Positions 49,428 to 60,432 of a stretch of 64,000 nt of DNA are shown here, piece by piece. The position numbers and the translations under genes are program-made. A model generated the notes under the pieces. It was given only the letters and a program-made list of their open reading frames with translations. It did no database searches and was not told the origin of the DNA. The DNA comes from Paraglaciecola psychrophila 170 (GTDB lineage: Bacteria; Pseudomonadota; Gammaproteobacteria; Enterobacterales; Alteromonadaceae): positions 3,224,001 through 3,288,000 of the forward strand of contig NC_020514.1 in the NCBI RefSeq assembly GCF_000347635.1, read 5' to 3'. Numbering within the stretch: the first letter of the stretch is position 1; each line of letters begins with the position of its first letter.

Positions 49428-49829
49428 TTAAGAAATCAACAAAGAAGGTGGCGCGCGGCAACCGTGGGCGGAATGTTCTGAAGAACGTAAAGAAGGAGCA
49501 GTAAAAGCTAATCTAATACTGTTTAATGCAAGGCCATACAAAACTTTAGCTAAGTAATAGAACGTTCGCCAAACTTGAGAGATCAACCAAGGGTTAATCA
49601 ATAAAACACCAAGTAAACTTAAAGCAACACCTTCTAACAGCAAACCATCTTTGAGCAGCAAGAACCACTCAGTGATATCACCGACATTACCTAAAGATAT
49701 GGATAACATGTCAAATACAAGGAAGACTGATAGCAAAACGTAGAATCGCCCAAAGCTAACCAATCCAAAACTAGATGGCAAACTAGGTAAATATTTATCT
49801 AGTACAGAGGTACAAAAATATCGTTTCAA
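49428..49829 (-). CDS. Hypothetical small membrane protein
   Basis: 133 residues with two hydrophobic stretches (about 26-45 and 60-80). It lies 180 bases upstream of cyoA on the same strand. No family recognised. The Cys- and Ser-rich end (HSAHGCRAPPSLLIS) resembles read-through of non-coding sequence, so the true C-terminus or even the gene is uncertain. Confidence 0.4.
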   Translation of the reverse strand: MKRYFCTSVLDKYLPSLPSSFGLVSFGRFYVLLSVFLVFDMLSISLGNVGDITEWFLLLKDGLLLEGVALSLLGVLLINPWLISQVWRTFYYLAKVLYGLALNSIRLAFTAPSLRSSEHSAHGCRAPPSLLIS

Positions 49830-50471
49830 AAAATCATCCGATTAGCGTTTGGTTGATGTTGTGTAGTAAACGCGAAAGCCTTTTTTTCATCACAACATAA
49901 GTCGAATTATAACAAAAAATAGAAAGCAAAAAAGGGTTAAAATGCTTTAGTTCAGTAACAATCAATATAAAAACCCTAATTTAAACAGACATTTAACATG
50001 AATTTAACGTAGTTAACTTAAATTGATGGAATAACTAAAATTATATCTTAATTACGAAGTGGACATTATTTGAGATCAATCAAAATATCAGGAGAACGTT
50101 AAAATTTTTAAGCCGTAACATGCACACAACTGCTAACGGTCTCAATATCAACATTAAATCTTATGGCCAAGCTGTAAAGCAGTACTTGGCCACGGAACTA
50201 GAAAAAATCTACTGAAAACGATGCCTGATTATCCACTTTGCACGGCCACCGCTATACTGTATATAATTGGTGCTGTTTGGCTTAGATGTTGTTATTTAAT
50301 AAAAAAACTGTATGAACCACTGTGTAAATAGTTCATTAACAAGGCTAACATCCATTAATAAAGCAGATATTAGAGCGTTAGAAGCGCAACTCATCGAATT
50401 GCCTCAGACACAGAAAAACATTTTCTTAGTTTGTTATCACAGCTTATTGAATCTCAGGTGAAAACTTAATT
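49830..50471. other. Intergenic region left of the Y1 transposase
   Basis: 642 AT-rich bases. It contains a palindrome TGGCCAAG (50164-50171) / CTTGGCCA (50185-50192), with CTG/CAG pairing inside, and a 49-codon frame at 50312-50461 (plus). Nothing else is clear. Confidence 0.4.
50312..50461 (+). pseudogene. Possible small remnant ORF
   Basis: 49 codons starting MNHCVNSSLTRLTSINKAD and ending near the left edge of the Y1 transposase element. The segment INKADIRALEAQLIELPQ looks protein-like, suggesting an N-terminal remnant of a gene. No family can be named. Confidence 0.2.
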
Positions 50472-51752
50472 AAGACACCCAAAGTAATAAAGTACCCAAT
50501 CACAGCCAAGTCAACAAACGTAAAGTGATGGGTATGTTCTGACTCTTTGATTTTAAATTTCGAAATCTGAGCTTTTTGGGGGATGTGGCGTGTGAAAGCA
50601 GCTAAATCATTCCTCCCACTCAAATTTCAGGCAACGCCATTGAGTACAGGTTGTGAAGGTAGCTTTTAATGAGTGTGATGCTGAACTGTTCAGGCGGATT
50701 GAAGTAAAGCTCTGGCCTTTGCCATACCTCGTATACGTTGATGGTGTGTGTGATGTTTGAATTGTTGTAACATGTGCTCACTACCTACAGCGTTACTGAA
50801 GTGTTGTTCGAACTCGGTAGTGAGAGTCAACCACTGCTCTGAGTCGAGGCCTAGGCACGCTAAAATAGGGCTATGATGTTGCTCTATATAACTCGCTTTA
50901 TCCTCTCGAATACAGCGACCTGTGCAGTCCACTAGTTCACAATAATCAATCAAGCTGTAAGCGATGCCTTTAGGCATGTCTTGTCTGTGATTGCCCACAA
51001 AACACATCAGGTTTTTAGGTTGTTCGCCTTTGATGAGAGCCTGAATACGGTGCTGAATACTGGTGTGTTTTGACGTTTCTGGGGTGGTTTCCATTTTGGC
51101 GCGAATAGGATTTAAGTCCACATAGGCCATACAGGCTAATACTGCACTTTCATCTAACAATGCTTGAGATTTGAATCGTCCTTCCCAAAATCTGCCTGTG
51201 CAACCATCTTCCTTATTAGCCACTCGGGCTATGTGTTCATTGAGGTTACGCATTAACCAACTGATATCGTATAAACGCTGACGGTAAATCGTCACTGTTT
51301 CTTCTAAGCTGATAAGCTCACCTTTACTGAGTGTATCTCCTCTTTGGTACTTTTGACTTAATAACGTGCCTTGGTAAAGTTGGTGCCAACGCTTTACCAC
51401 TTCTTCTGTCGACCAACCATCAGCCATGTCTTTGTCCACACAAACCACTACATGTGTATGATTACTCATGACCGCATATGCACAAATACTGATTGAAAAC
51501 ACTGACGATAGAAACAACAATCGCTCTTCCACCCAACCTCGGCGATGTTCGTAACTCTGTCCCGTATACTTATCCGTACCGCACAAAAACGAACGGCGAA
51601 CACAGCGAGAAACACAATGGTAATAGGGGGTATCAATTAAACTGACTTGCGTTTTACGTGACTGAGGCATGACAGACCATCCTTGGTTGTTTGAGTACCT
51701 TAAAGATTAGAACATAACGGCTGTTTTGCTACTTTTTAAAAATGGGTGTCTT
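50472..51752. mobile_element. RAYT-type element with GACACCCA-bearing ends
   Basis: AAGACACCCA (50472-50481) and TGGGTGTCTT (51743-51752) form inverted ends around the Y1 transposase gene; beyond them both sides keep the TTAA core (TTAATTAAGACACCC left, TTAACAAGACACCC on the complement right). The right end sits 31 bases before a 5'-truncated ATPase gene. Confidence 0.5.
50690..51670 (-). CDS. Y1 (HUH) transposase, REP-associated RAYT type
   Basis: 326 residues. N-terminal Y1_Tnp domain with the HUH pair His71/His73 (AVMSNHTHVVV), the entry motif YYHCVSRCVRRSFLCG typical of RAYT proteins, and WLMRNLNEHIARVANKEDG followed by GRFWEGRFKSQAL. Longer than IS200 enzymes (about 150) as for RAYTs. 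It cuts single-stranded hairpin DNA at REP-like repeats. No frameshift. See the similar hairpin element at 44204. Confidence 0.88.
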   Translation of the reverse strand: MPQSRKTQVSLIDTPYYHCVSRCVRRSFLCGTDKYTGQSYEHRRGWVEERLLFLSSVFSISICAYAVMSNHTHVVVCVDKDMADGWSTEEVVKRWHQLYQGTLLSQKYQRGDTLSKGELISLEETVTIYRQRLYDISWLMRNLNEHIARVANKEDGCTGRFWEGRFKSQALLDESAVLACMAYVDLNPIRAKMETTPETSKHTSIQHRIQALIKGEQPKNLMCFVGNHRQDMPKGIAYSLIDYCELVDCTGRCIREDKASYIEQHHSPILACLGLDSEQWLTLTTEFEQHFSNAVGSEHMLQQFKHHTHHQRIRGMAKARALLQSA

Positions 51753-51770
51753 GTTAATTTTGTTTTTTAA

Positions 51771-52442
51771 TTTTGGGGTGAGGTTTTCAAAAGCGTTTCC
51801 ATTTCTGGCGATAACGATATCCCTATTAACAAACGAGGAAGTGGTGTTAAGCGGCTAGTATTAATAAGCTTCTTTCGTGCTGAGGCAGAAAGACGGCAAC
51901 TTGAGGCGGGTTTGCCAAGTGTTGTCTATGCAATCGAAGAGCCTGAGACGTCTCAGCACCCAGATCACCAACGCGCACTGATAGACGCTTTAGTTGCTTT
52001 ATCTGGGGTGCCACGCACACAAATCATTCTTACTTCACACAGTCCCGAAATCATAAAACGGTTAAAGTTCGAAAATATTCTATTAATAACAGGACAAGAC
52101 TCAGCATCAATTCGACAGGTGCAAGAGCATGAGCTACCTTATCCTAGCTTGAACGAAGTCAACTATGTGGCTTTCGATGAACCATCCTCTGAGTATCACA
52201 ATGAACTTTATGGCTATATAGAGTCGCGGGGAGCACTTGCAGCATATAAAGCTGGGAAGTCAACCGTTGCTTATAATCGGTTAAACCGTGATGGAACCAC
52301 TACTCAACAACAGATACTCTCAACCGAGTATGTGCGGCATCAAATACACCATCCTGAAAATACCAGCAATCCTAGATTCACAGCTGCCCAGCTAAATCAA
52401 TTTATTGAAGATATGCGAGCGCACATACAGGCAAATCCGTGA
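51771..52442 (+). pseudogene. 5'-truncated AAA/ABC-type ATPase, defence-like
   Basis: The open frame from 51771 lacks a start and the Walker A half but retains the ABC signature-like NKRGSGVKRLVLISFF, Walker B VVYAIEEPETSQHP and an H-loop ILTSHSPEIIKRL, then a C-terminal tail with YVRHQIHHPENTSNP. This is the OLD/RecF-like AAA_21 type common in anti-phage systems. The missing N-terminus probably was lost where the Y1 element now sits. An attC-like site follows 15 bases after the stop, so it may have been an integron cassette. First ATG in frame is at 51930 region; the likely product is non-functional. Confidence 0.7.
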
Positions 52443-52456
52443 CCGAAGAAAAGCAC

Positions 52457-52523
52457 ATAACAAACGCCTGTTGTCAGACGTACCTAAGCTGCGCTTCGGT
52501 AAGCCGCAAAGCCGAGCGTTATA
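52457..52523 (+). repeat. Integron attC-like recombination site
   Basis: Begins ATAACAAACGCC and ends GAGCGTTATA, the pattern of Vibrio-type attC sites, with a hairpin-forming middle (GCTGCGCTTCGG / AAGCCGCAAAG). It lies just after the truncated ATPase and before the next gene, as a cassette junction would. Based on pattern; the 7-base cores are degenerate. Confidence 0.5.
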
Positions 52524-52548
52524 TTTTTTTACTAGATGGAGCTAATCG

Positions 52549-53487
52549 ATGAGTATGTCTAAAGATGAAATTGAAAAGTTAAAAAAATATTGAGTATTTA
52601 CTTGGTGGAAAATATTACCCTTCAGATAAAGATAAAATGGTATCCGTATCTAAGTACTTCCGATATCTATCTGAATGTATTTCTTCTGATGAAATACTAA
52701 TAAATTGCGATAAAGAACTTTTAATGAGTTTTGAAGCTATTTATTTGTGGTTACAAGAACAGTCAGCATATTTACCTTCACATTTAAAAGACCAAATAGA
52801 AAATATCAATAAACGTCAAAATTGTGCGAGTTATTTGCAATATTATCTAGCTTAAGTGATAAGGAAATCTGGTCAATCAGTCGACGCAGAAGACTTAATG
52901 CTTCTTTTGGCATCTTTGCCAATGTAATTAGTATACGAAGTTACTCTGAGTTAGAAGAGTCTCAACTAGTATCAGGCACTAATTTAGTTGAGGCAAAAGT
53001 AGCTCTTACCAGGCTTTGTCAAGTTACATTGTTCGCATCAACCAAAGTTGATAATGACTTTTTTATTGATGATGATATTGAAGACGTTTCGTAACGTTAT
53101 AATCCTAATATTATAAATAAATCTAAAATTATAGCGTTAGTTAATCTATTAAAATCTCAATTAAATGAAGTTGAAGAAAACGATGACGTTTAACTTATTC
53201 TAGAAAAACTAGATGTAGTCGAAAAAGAGATAAATAAACGTAAGCCACGATGGGGGGTAATATTTTCTGTGCTTTTTCTTGTTTTTGGTTTTATTGCAGA
53301 TTTAAAAACATTAAACCCGGTTATATATACAAAACCACTTCAAACAGTAGAGGTTATTTTGCTTAACCTTCATGAAGAAGGACAAGTTGAAAAGAGTACT
53401 TCTTATAATTTACCCCATTATCCTCAAGAAAAACAAAGCAATGAAAATAAATATGCGCTGTTTAGGAAAGAAGAGTTTGAAAACTAG
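52549..53487 (+). pseudogene. Cassette gene of unknown function, multiply interrupted
   Basis: One gene of about 310 codons can be pieced together from ATG 52549 (GGAG upstream): MSMSKDEIEKLKN, then frame changes in the seven-A run at 52581-52587, a second frameshift near 52815-52822, and TAA stops at 53092 and 53191 in the third part. The product would be mostly helical, with one membrane helix near the end (WGVIFSVLFLVFGFIADL). I recognise no family. It lies between two attC-like sites, so it is probably a decayed integron cassette. Confidence 0.6.
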
Positions 53488-53509
53488 GTAACTTTGTAGC
53501 TACAAAGAT

Positions 53510-53604
53510 ATAACGAGCTAATTAATAAGGACAAAAAACAGTTGGCTGTTTTCGTTCCTCAACATTTTAACCAACAATTTTTTTCTTCATTATTAGGGCG
53601 TTGA
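53510..53604 (+). repeat. Integron attC-like recombination site
   Basis: About 95 bases starting ATAACGAGCTAATTAATAAG and ending TTATTAGGGCGTTGA. Arms pair imperfectly: AATAAGGACAAAAAACAGTTGG against the complement of CCAACAATTTTTTTCTTC. This is close in layout to Vibrio/Shewanella superintegron attC sites. No integrase gene is in the window. Confidence 0.6.
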
Positions 53605-54240
53605 AACCTGCGTGGTCAGAGACACTTATTTACGCAGGTAGCACTACTCGTTAAGGTCTGCAACTCGCTCATTGCCGTCAGTCAAGTTTGATTAATCGTA
53701 TGATGATTTTTCGCTAAATATAGTCTAATAGTTCGAATTCTCTTACGTCCGCTTTAGGTCGAAAACTGACCTAATCCCACACTATCAGATAATTTTCTGT
53801 GTGTCTGTTTTTCGCTGGGAAGGAGTCATACCTCAATTTTATCGACAGTATCCTAACGGCTAACTTGAGACGGTCACTCAGATAGGACTAAACTTCTATC
53901 GCGGTAGGGTTTCCCCTAATTCAAATTTAATTATGACCAGTTTGTGCTCAAACTGCTCATAATGTTGGCGATAAAGAGTGACCGTTAAGAAGCAAAAATC
54001 AGTTCAGTGCCGATTAATTCAACTCAAGCACAAAAAAGCGTGAACCTAGGTTATTTTGCATGGCTTAAGACCTTATAAATTGAACCTACTTGGGGTTTCT
54101 TAGCTGTTGTTGCTTTATACCAGTGCATCAGCGCAATGAGACAATGGTCTTAGGCCCTCAAAGATATTTAAAAGCTGTGCTAAAGTAATTCTAATGTGAA
54201 ATATATACTGTGTAACGGTGTAAGAAAATTGGAATGAAGC
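53605..54240. other. Intergenic region with crbS promoter
   Basis: 636 bases. It includes a palindrome CAGTTTG-TGCT-CAAACTG near 53940-53970 and the candidate CrbR motif at 54145-54152. No gene seen. Confidence 0.45.
54145..54152 (+). promoter_or_regulatory. Candidate CrbR-type motif upstream of crbS
   Basis: TGGTCTTA within AATGAGACAATGGTCTTAGG, about 90 bases before crbS. The acs/porin region has AATGAGACTTTGGTCTTATA at matching alignment, 17 of 20 positions. Suggests shared control; inference. Confidence 0.4.
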
Positions 54241-57200
54241 ATGGCAATGGGTTGGGTAGCGTTAGCATTGGTGTATTTAGGTGGGCTATTTTGGCTTGCC
54301 AGGTGGGGTGATAGCGATTCTCCATTAGCCAAAAAAATTAACCTCTCATCCTGCGATCTATTCGCTTGCACTTGCAATTTATTGTACAGCCTGGACCTTC
54401 TTTGGTTCTGTTGGTGAGGCAAGTCGAAATAACTGGCAGTATTTACCTATTTTGCTTGGCCCTATGCTGGTTTACGTATTTGGCTTTCGATTTATCCAAA
54501 AACTAACCTTGGTTAGCAAAAAACAACACATCACCACCATCTCTGATTTTATTTCGTCTCGCTATGGTAAACGTCAGACCGTAGCGTTACTGGTGACCAT
54601 CATTGCGCTTCTGGCAACTATTCCCTATATGGCGTTGCAACTAAAAGCCATCGGCTCAGCATTTCAGCTGGTATCCGATCAGCAAGACAGTGAGTTGATT
54701 GTGTTTCTAGCAACCATTTTTATTGCTATATTTTCGATTTATTTTGGCACACAAAAAACAGATGTGACGGAGTATCGCAGAGGCTTGATGCTCGCTATTG
54801 CTTTTGAGTCCAGTGTCAAACTCCTTGCCTTGCTAGTGATTGCAATCGTCGCATTTTTCATGTGGTACCCACTCAGTACAGCCCCACTCTTACAGTCATT
54901 TATTACACCTGAAGCACTGAGCACGTTTCAATCATTTCCTTTCATCGCACAGACCATTATGGCTGGTGCTGCAGTTATTTGCTTACCTAGGCAATTTCAT
55001 GTGGCCGTTGTTGATAATTTAAGTTTGGAACATTTGAAGACTGCACGATGGCTGTTTCCTTTGTACCTTGGACTCATTGCCATAACCATTCCGGTGATTA
55101 CCGTAGCAGGGCAAACACTATTGGCACACACAACATCTGAAACAGATACGTATGTACTTGAGCTGGCATTAATTTCAGGCTCTGGGTTAGTGCAGATGCT
55201 GGTATTTGTTGGTGGTCTATCCGCTGCTACAGCGATGATAATAGTCGCTACATTGACACTGAGTACGATGTTGACGAATGACGTGATTTTGCCAAGAATG
55301 CTGGATAAACACAGTACTGCGTATCATCAGCGTAACGTCAGTAAAGTCATCCTCGTTACTCGTCGCTGCGTCATTGCTGGGTTATTATTATTGGCATATT
55401 TGTATCATCAACAAATGGGAAATAGTCGTTCATTGGCATCAATCGGTCTGATTGCCTTTTCGCTCGTCATTCAATTACTGCCAGCCATAGTCGGTGGTTT
55501 GTATTGGAAAAAAGGACATGCCCATGGCGTGTATGCGGGCTTAATAAGTGGCATTATTGTGTGGGTTTTGTGGCTGATGTTACCCGCTTTTGAAGGAAAT
55601 ATTAATACTCAGTTAAATAATGATAATATTTCTTTTGTGGCCATTATTAGCTTGGTTACAAATTTCATAGCGTATTTTTTCTTTTCATCATTCGCCACAG
55701 AGCGACTGATTGATCGCATTCAGGCCCAAGCTTTTGTTGCTCCCCGCGAAAATCTTAATGACCGACCTAAGAAACCTTCGACTTCGGTAACCACCGGTGA
55801 TCTAACAACATTACTCTCGACCTTTCTGGGCGAGACCCGTTGCAATGGATTGATTGAAGACTTTCAACGTAACAACGATATTACTGTTCATGCAGATACA
55901 GCACCACCTGAAAATTTTGTGACTTTTTGCGAACGTGCATTAGGAGGAGTGTTGGGTGGATCCAGCGCTAGAGCATTGATTGATAGTGTATTGAGTGGCA
56001 GGAAACTCGGTTTTGAAGAAGTGATTAATTTTTTCGATGACTCCACTCAAGCCATAAAATTTAATGCTGGCGCTTTGTTTACCTCGATAGAAAGTCTCGA
56101 CCAAGGTATCAGTGTCATCGATAAAAACCTGAATCTGGTTGCCTGGAACAAACGTTATTTAGAACTATTTAACTATCCACAAGATATGATTTTAGTAGGC
56201 ACGCCAATTGAAAGACTGGTTCGCTACAATGCATCTCGTGGTGATTGTGGGTTAGGTGAAATTGATGCTTTAGTAAAGAAACGCTTAAGTCACTTAAGGC
56301 GTGGATATGCGCATAAATTTGTGCGACAACGAAGTGATGGCAAGATGCTTGAGATGGTCGGAAACCCTCTTCCTGGAGGTGGTTTTGTGACCAGCTTTAG
56401 TGATATTACATCCCATATTGAGTTACAGGTTGCGCTTAAGGAAGCCAACATTGACTTAGAGAACAGAGTCAAAATACGTGGTGAAGAAGTTCAGGCTGTT
56501 AATGCCGAACTGCACAATGAAATTGCCCGTCGAATAGATTTGGAACGGGAACTGATTGATGCTCGTCAAATTGCCGAAAAAGCCAATGCCGATAAGACTC
56601 GGTTTCTGGCATTGGCTAGTCACGATATATTACAACCTCTAAACGCCGCCAAACTATACCTTTCGGCGCTAGATGAAGTCACAATGCAAGACAATGTTCG
56701 CACCATCATCAATAAACTTGGAGAAAGTGTTTCTTCAAGTGAGGTGCTTATCGCAACATTGTTGGACATTGCACGCTTAGATCAAGGTGAATTAAAGCCT
56801 GTTAAAGCATCCTATTCGATTCTCAAAATACTGTCTCCGTTAATACACGAGTTTTCAATGCTGGCACAAAGTAAAGGCCTCAAATTCAGTTCCCGGATTG
56901 CAGATGTCTGGGTTGAAACGGATAAAACCTATCTTTATCGAATTGTTCAAAACTTGTTATCCAATGCGGTTAAATACACTAATACTGGTCGAATTTTATT
57001 CACGGTCAGAACGCGCAATAATTCAGTGCTGATCCAAGTTTGGGATACCGGAGTGGGAATATCTGCCAGTGAGCAACAACATGTTTTTGGTGATTTTTAT
57101 CGTGTAGACGGCAGCAAAGAGCGCGGAGCAGGTTTGGGGTTGGGGGTGGTGTCTCGGTTATCAGAAAAACTCAATGCCCCTTTAACCATAAAGTCTAACC

Positions 57201-57664
57201 TGCGAAAAGGCAGTTGCTTCACTCTTTCATTGCCGATGGTTCAGGCAGAGACTCAAGGTCTAGTGCCTTTATCCAAAAGTTACACTGGGCTGACTGGTCT
57301 TAAAGTTTTGTGTGTAGACGACACGGTTGAAAACCTCGATGCAATGCAAACCTTACTTGAGAAATGGCAAGTGATATGTTTTAAGGCAAGTGATGCTGAT
57401 GAAGCGCTGCAAAAAGCAGGAGAACATCAACCTGATGTGTTATTGGTTGACTATCATCTTGGCAACAAAATGAACGGTCTGGAATTAATTCATAAGCTTA
57501 GAATAGACGCTGCCAAGGAAATACCCGCGGCGTTGGTGACAGCTAATCAAGACGAAGAGGTAAAAAAGAAGTGTGTGACTGCAATGATAGGCTATCTGAG
57601 TAAACCAGTGAAACCCGCTAAACTAAGAGCGTTGTTATTAAGTCTTAAGAATAAAAAGCAGTGA
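54241..57664 (+). pseudogene. crbS: CrbS hybrid sensor kinase (SSS-STAC-PAS-HK-REC), one-base frameshift
   Basis: About 1140 residues. A sodium-solute-symporter-like domain with some 13 helices fills the first half, followed by a STAC region (DLTTLLSTFLGETRCNG), a PAS domain (SVIDKNLNLVAWNKRYLELF), HisKA with ASHDILQPLNAAK, HATPase (NLLSNAVKYTNTGR, GAGLGLGVV), and a receiver with Asp in VLLVDYHLGN. The N-terminal helix (MAMGWVALALVYLGGLFWLA) is in a different frame; the break is in a seven-A run at 54331-54337, and removing one A joins it as KKLTSHPAIYS. Convergent with crbR; this system controls acetate uptake in Vibrio and Pseudomonas relatives. Confidence 0.85.
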
Positions 57665-58321
57665 TCAGCAAGCTTGCACACTGGGTGGTGGCTCTAACTG
57701 TAGCTGAGAAGCAATTAGCACAGCTTGCGTTCGATTGTTGATTTTTAACTTCTTAAATACGGCTGTTACATGTGCTTTTACCGTAGCAACAGCAATGTCG
57801 AGCTCGTAAGCAATTTGTTTGTTAAGTAAACCATCTCGCATAAAACACAGCACTTTATATTGAGCAGGTGTGAGGCTAGAAACTGACTCCGCAAGTTCGA
57901 CAAAAGCTTCATCAAAGTCGGTCACATCAGAAGGCATTTTTTCTGGTACCCACACTTCGCCTTCTAATATGCTGGCAACCGCTTTTGCCACTTCTGAAGC
58001 TTGGGTTGTTTTAGGAATAAAGCCAAGCGCCCCAGTGTTCATCACTTTGGACACAATCCCAACATTTTCAATACCTGATACAACCGCCACAGGTATCTCT
58101 GGGAACAACTTGCGAATATGAATGAGACCAAATAAATCAGTACTTCCAGGCATATGCAAATCAAACAGCAGCAGATCGACATCGTTCTCATGTAACGTTT
58201 TGACGGTCTCATTCAAATCGCTAGTTTCCAGCAAATTTAAATCGTCTAAATGGAGCATTAGTGCTCCTCTAAGCGCGTCGCGATACATGGGATGATCATC
58301 AGCAAGCAGTATTGTCAGCAT
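57665..58321 (-). CDS. crbR: CrbR, LuxR/NarL-type response regulator of acetate utilisation
   Basis: 218 residues. Receiver domain (1-120) with DDHPMYRDALRGAL, phospho-acceptor Asp54 (LLFDLHMPGS) and Lys in FIPKTTQ; LuxR helix-turn-helix at about 148-208 (SLTPAQYKVLCFMRDGLLNKQ, VATVKAHVTAVFKKL). CrbR switches on acs in Vibrio. It follows acs on the same strand with a 104-base gap and abuts the crbS stop from the other side. Confidence 0.88.
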   Translation of the reverse strand: MLTILLADDHPMYRDALRGALMLHLDDLNLLETSDLNETVKTLHENDVDLLLFDLHMPGSTDLFGLIHIRKLFPEIPVAVVSGIENVGIVSKVMNTGALGFIPKTTQASEVAKAVASILEGEVWVPEKMPSDVTDFDEAFVELAESVSSLTPAQYKVLCFMRDGLLNKQIAYELDIAVATVKAHVTAVFKKLKINNRTQAVLIASQLQLEPPPSVQAC

Positions 58322-58425
58322 TTCATTTCCTCAACTTAAGAAAATTATTCTAACAATTTGTTGTTTATTTGCAATTGTTCTGTGATTGATAAGTCGAAAA
58401 AATGTAAATAATTAGTTAACACATA

Positions 58426-60364
58426 CTATACGTTAAGCCTATTCGCTATCAGACTGTCTACAACAGCTGGATCAGCCAATGTTGAGGTATCACCTAACTG
58501 TTGATATTCATTGACTGCAATTTTGCGTAATATTCGGCGCATGATCTTACCCGAGCGAGTTTTTGGCAATCCTGAGGTCCACTGAATTAAATCGGGGGTC
58601 GCTATAGGACTGAGTTCCTTTCGCACCCAAGCACGCACTTCAGCGGTAAGTTCATCACTTGGCAAAATACCTTCTACCGGTGTCACAAAAACGTAAATGG
58701 CTTGGCCTTTGATGTCGTGAGGAAAACCCACCACTGCGGCTTCAGCAATTGCCTTATGGGACACCAGCGCACTCTCTATCTCAGCCGTACCTAAACGATG
58801 TCCTGAAACATTTAGAACATCATCAACCCGACCAGTGATCCAGTAATAACCGTCTTCATCCCTTCTTGCACCATCGCCCGTAAAATAGACATTATCGTAG
58901 GTGCTGAAATAAGTTTGAATAAAGCGCTCATGATCTTTATAAATAGTTCGCGCTTGTCCAGGCCAGCTGTCTTTTATACCTAAATTGCCTTCTGCAGGGC
59001 CATCAAGCTCAACGCCTTCACTATCAAATAACGCAGGCACAACACCAAATAAAGGTAACGAAGCAGAGCCGGGTTTCAAATCAGTGGCCCCAGGTAAAGG
59101 TGAAATCATCATGCCTCCTGTCTCTGTTTGCCACCAAGTGTCCACTATCTGACAGCGACCTCGCCCTATAACATCATAATACCAGCCCCACGCTTCTGGA
59201 TTGATAGGCTCACCGACCGAGCCCAGCAAGCGTAATGATTCTCCGTGAGTATCCGATGCTGCAAAGTCGCCATGAGCCATCAATGCTCGAATAGCGGTTG
59301 GCGCGGTATATAAAATGCTGACCTGATGTTTATCTACTATTTGACAAATCCGCCTCACATCTGGGTAGGTAGGCACCCCTTCAAATAACAACGTAGTCGC
59401 ACGATTGGCTAAAGGACCATATACCATGTAGCTATGACCGGTGATCCAGCCAACATCCGCAGCGCACCAGTAAACTTCTCCAGGTTGATAGTCAAACACA
59501 TATTTATGCGTTATTGCAGTGTAAAGAAGATAGCCACCTGTAGTGTGAACCACTCCTTTTGGTGTGCCTGTAGAGCCTGATGTATACAGAATAAAAAGAG
59601 GATCTTCGGCGTTCATTACTTCTGGTTCACAGCGACTACTGCAATCACTCACCAAATCCCGCCATAAGCAATCAAGAGCACCCATAAGTACGTCTGCTGC
59701 GGTGTGTTTCCATACTATGACTTGTTCAACACAAGGGCAGCGATTATTCAATAACGCCTCATCAACGTTAGCTTTCAATGGGACTGGTTTTTCAGCTCTA
59801 AGCCCTTCATTAGCGGTGATGACTATTTTAGCACCGCAGTCATTGACACGATCCGCAATGGCGTGTGGAGAGAAGCCTGCAAAAATAATAGAATGAACGG
59901 CTCCAAGCCTTGCGCAGGCTAACATTGCATAAGCAGCTTGTGGGATCATCGGCATATATATTGCGACTCGATCGCCCTTCTCGACTCCAAGTTTTTTCAA
60001 ACCATTAGCAATTTTACATACTTCATCGTGTAAGGATTGATAGGTAATATAGGTACTGGTTTCCCCAGAATCACTTTCCCACACTATTGCGTTTTGATTA
60101 GCATGTTCTGCAAGATGCCTATCAATACAATTATAAGAGACATTTAACTCCCCATCTTCAAACCACTTTATTTGCGCATCTTGTTTATTGAATGATGTAT
60201 TTTAATTTTTTAGGAAATTTATACCAATCTAAGACTTTGGCCTGCTCCGCCCAAAATGAATCGGGAAACGCCACCGACTGTTGATACATTTCTAGGTACT
60301 GCACTTTATTAAGATGTGTGTGTTTTTTTGCCTGTTCAGACACAGGATATATTGTATCGGTCAT
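58426..60364 (-). pseudogene. acs: Acetyl-CoA synthetase Acs, one-base frameshift
   Basis: Full gene of about 645 codons from ATG 60364 (MTDTIYPVSEQAKKHTHLNK). The first 59 codons read in one frame to [12 protein letters not shown]; the rest continues in another as [20 protein letters not shown]. One more A in the run at 60200-60203 restores the frame. Motifs after it are intact: [49 protein letters not shown], and [18 protein letters not shown] with the regulated Lys. It converts acetate to acetyl-CoA. Either recently mutated or a sequencing indel. Divergent from the porin. Confidence 0.87.
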
Positions 60365-60432
60365 ATATTATTTCCAGCGACATTAACTAATCATTATAAT
60401 CTACTCTCTACTAGAAACAGTGGAATGAGACT

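Noticed and set aside
53740..53790. Common Alteromonadales dispersed repeat (ACGTCCGCTTTAGGTCG)
   Set aside because: It seemed familiar as a dispersed intergenic repeat, but only one copy was found in this window, so no claim is made.
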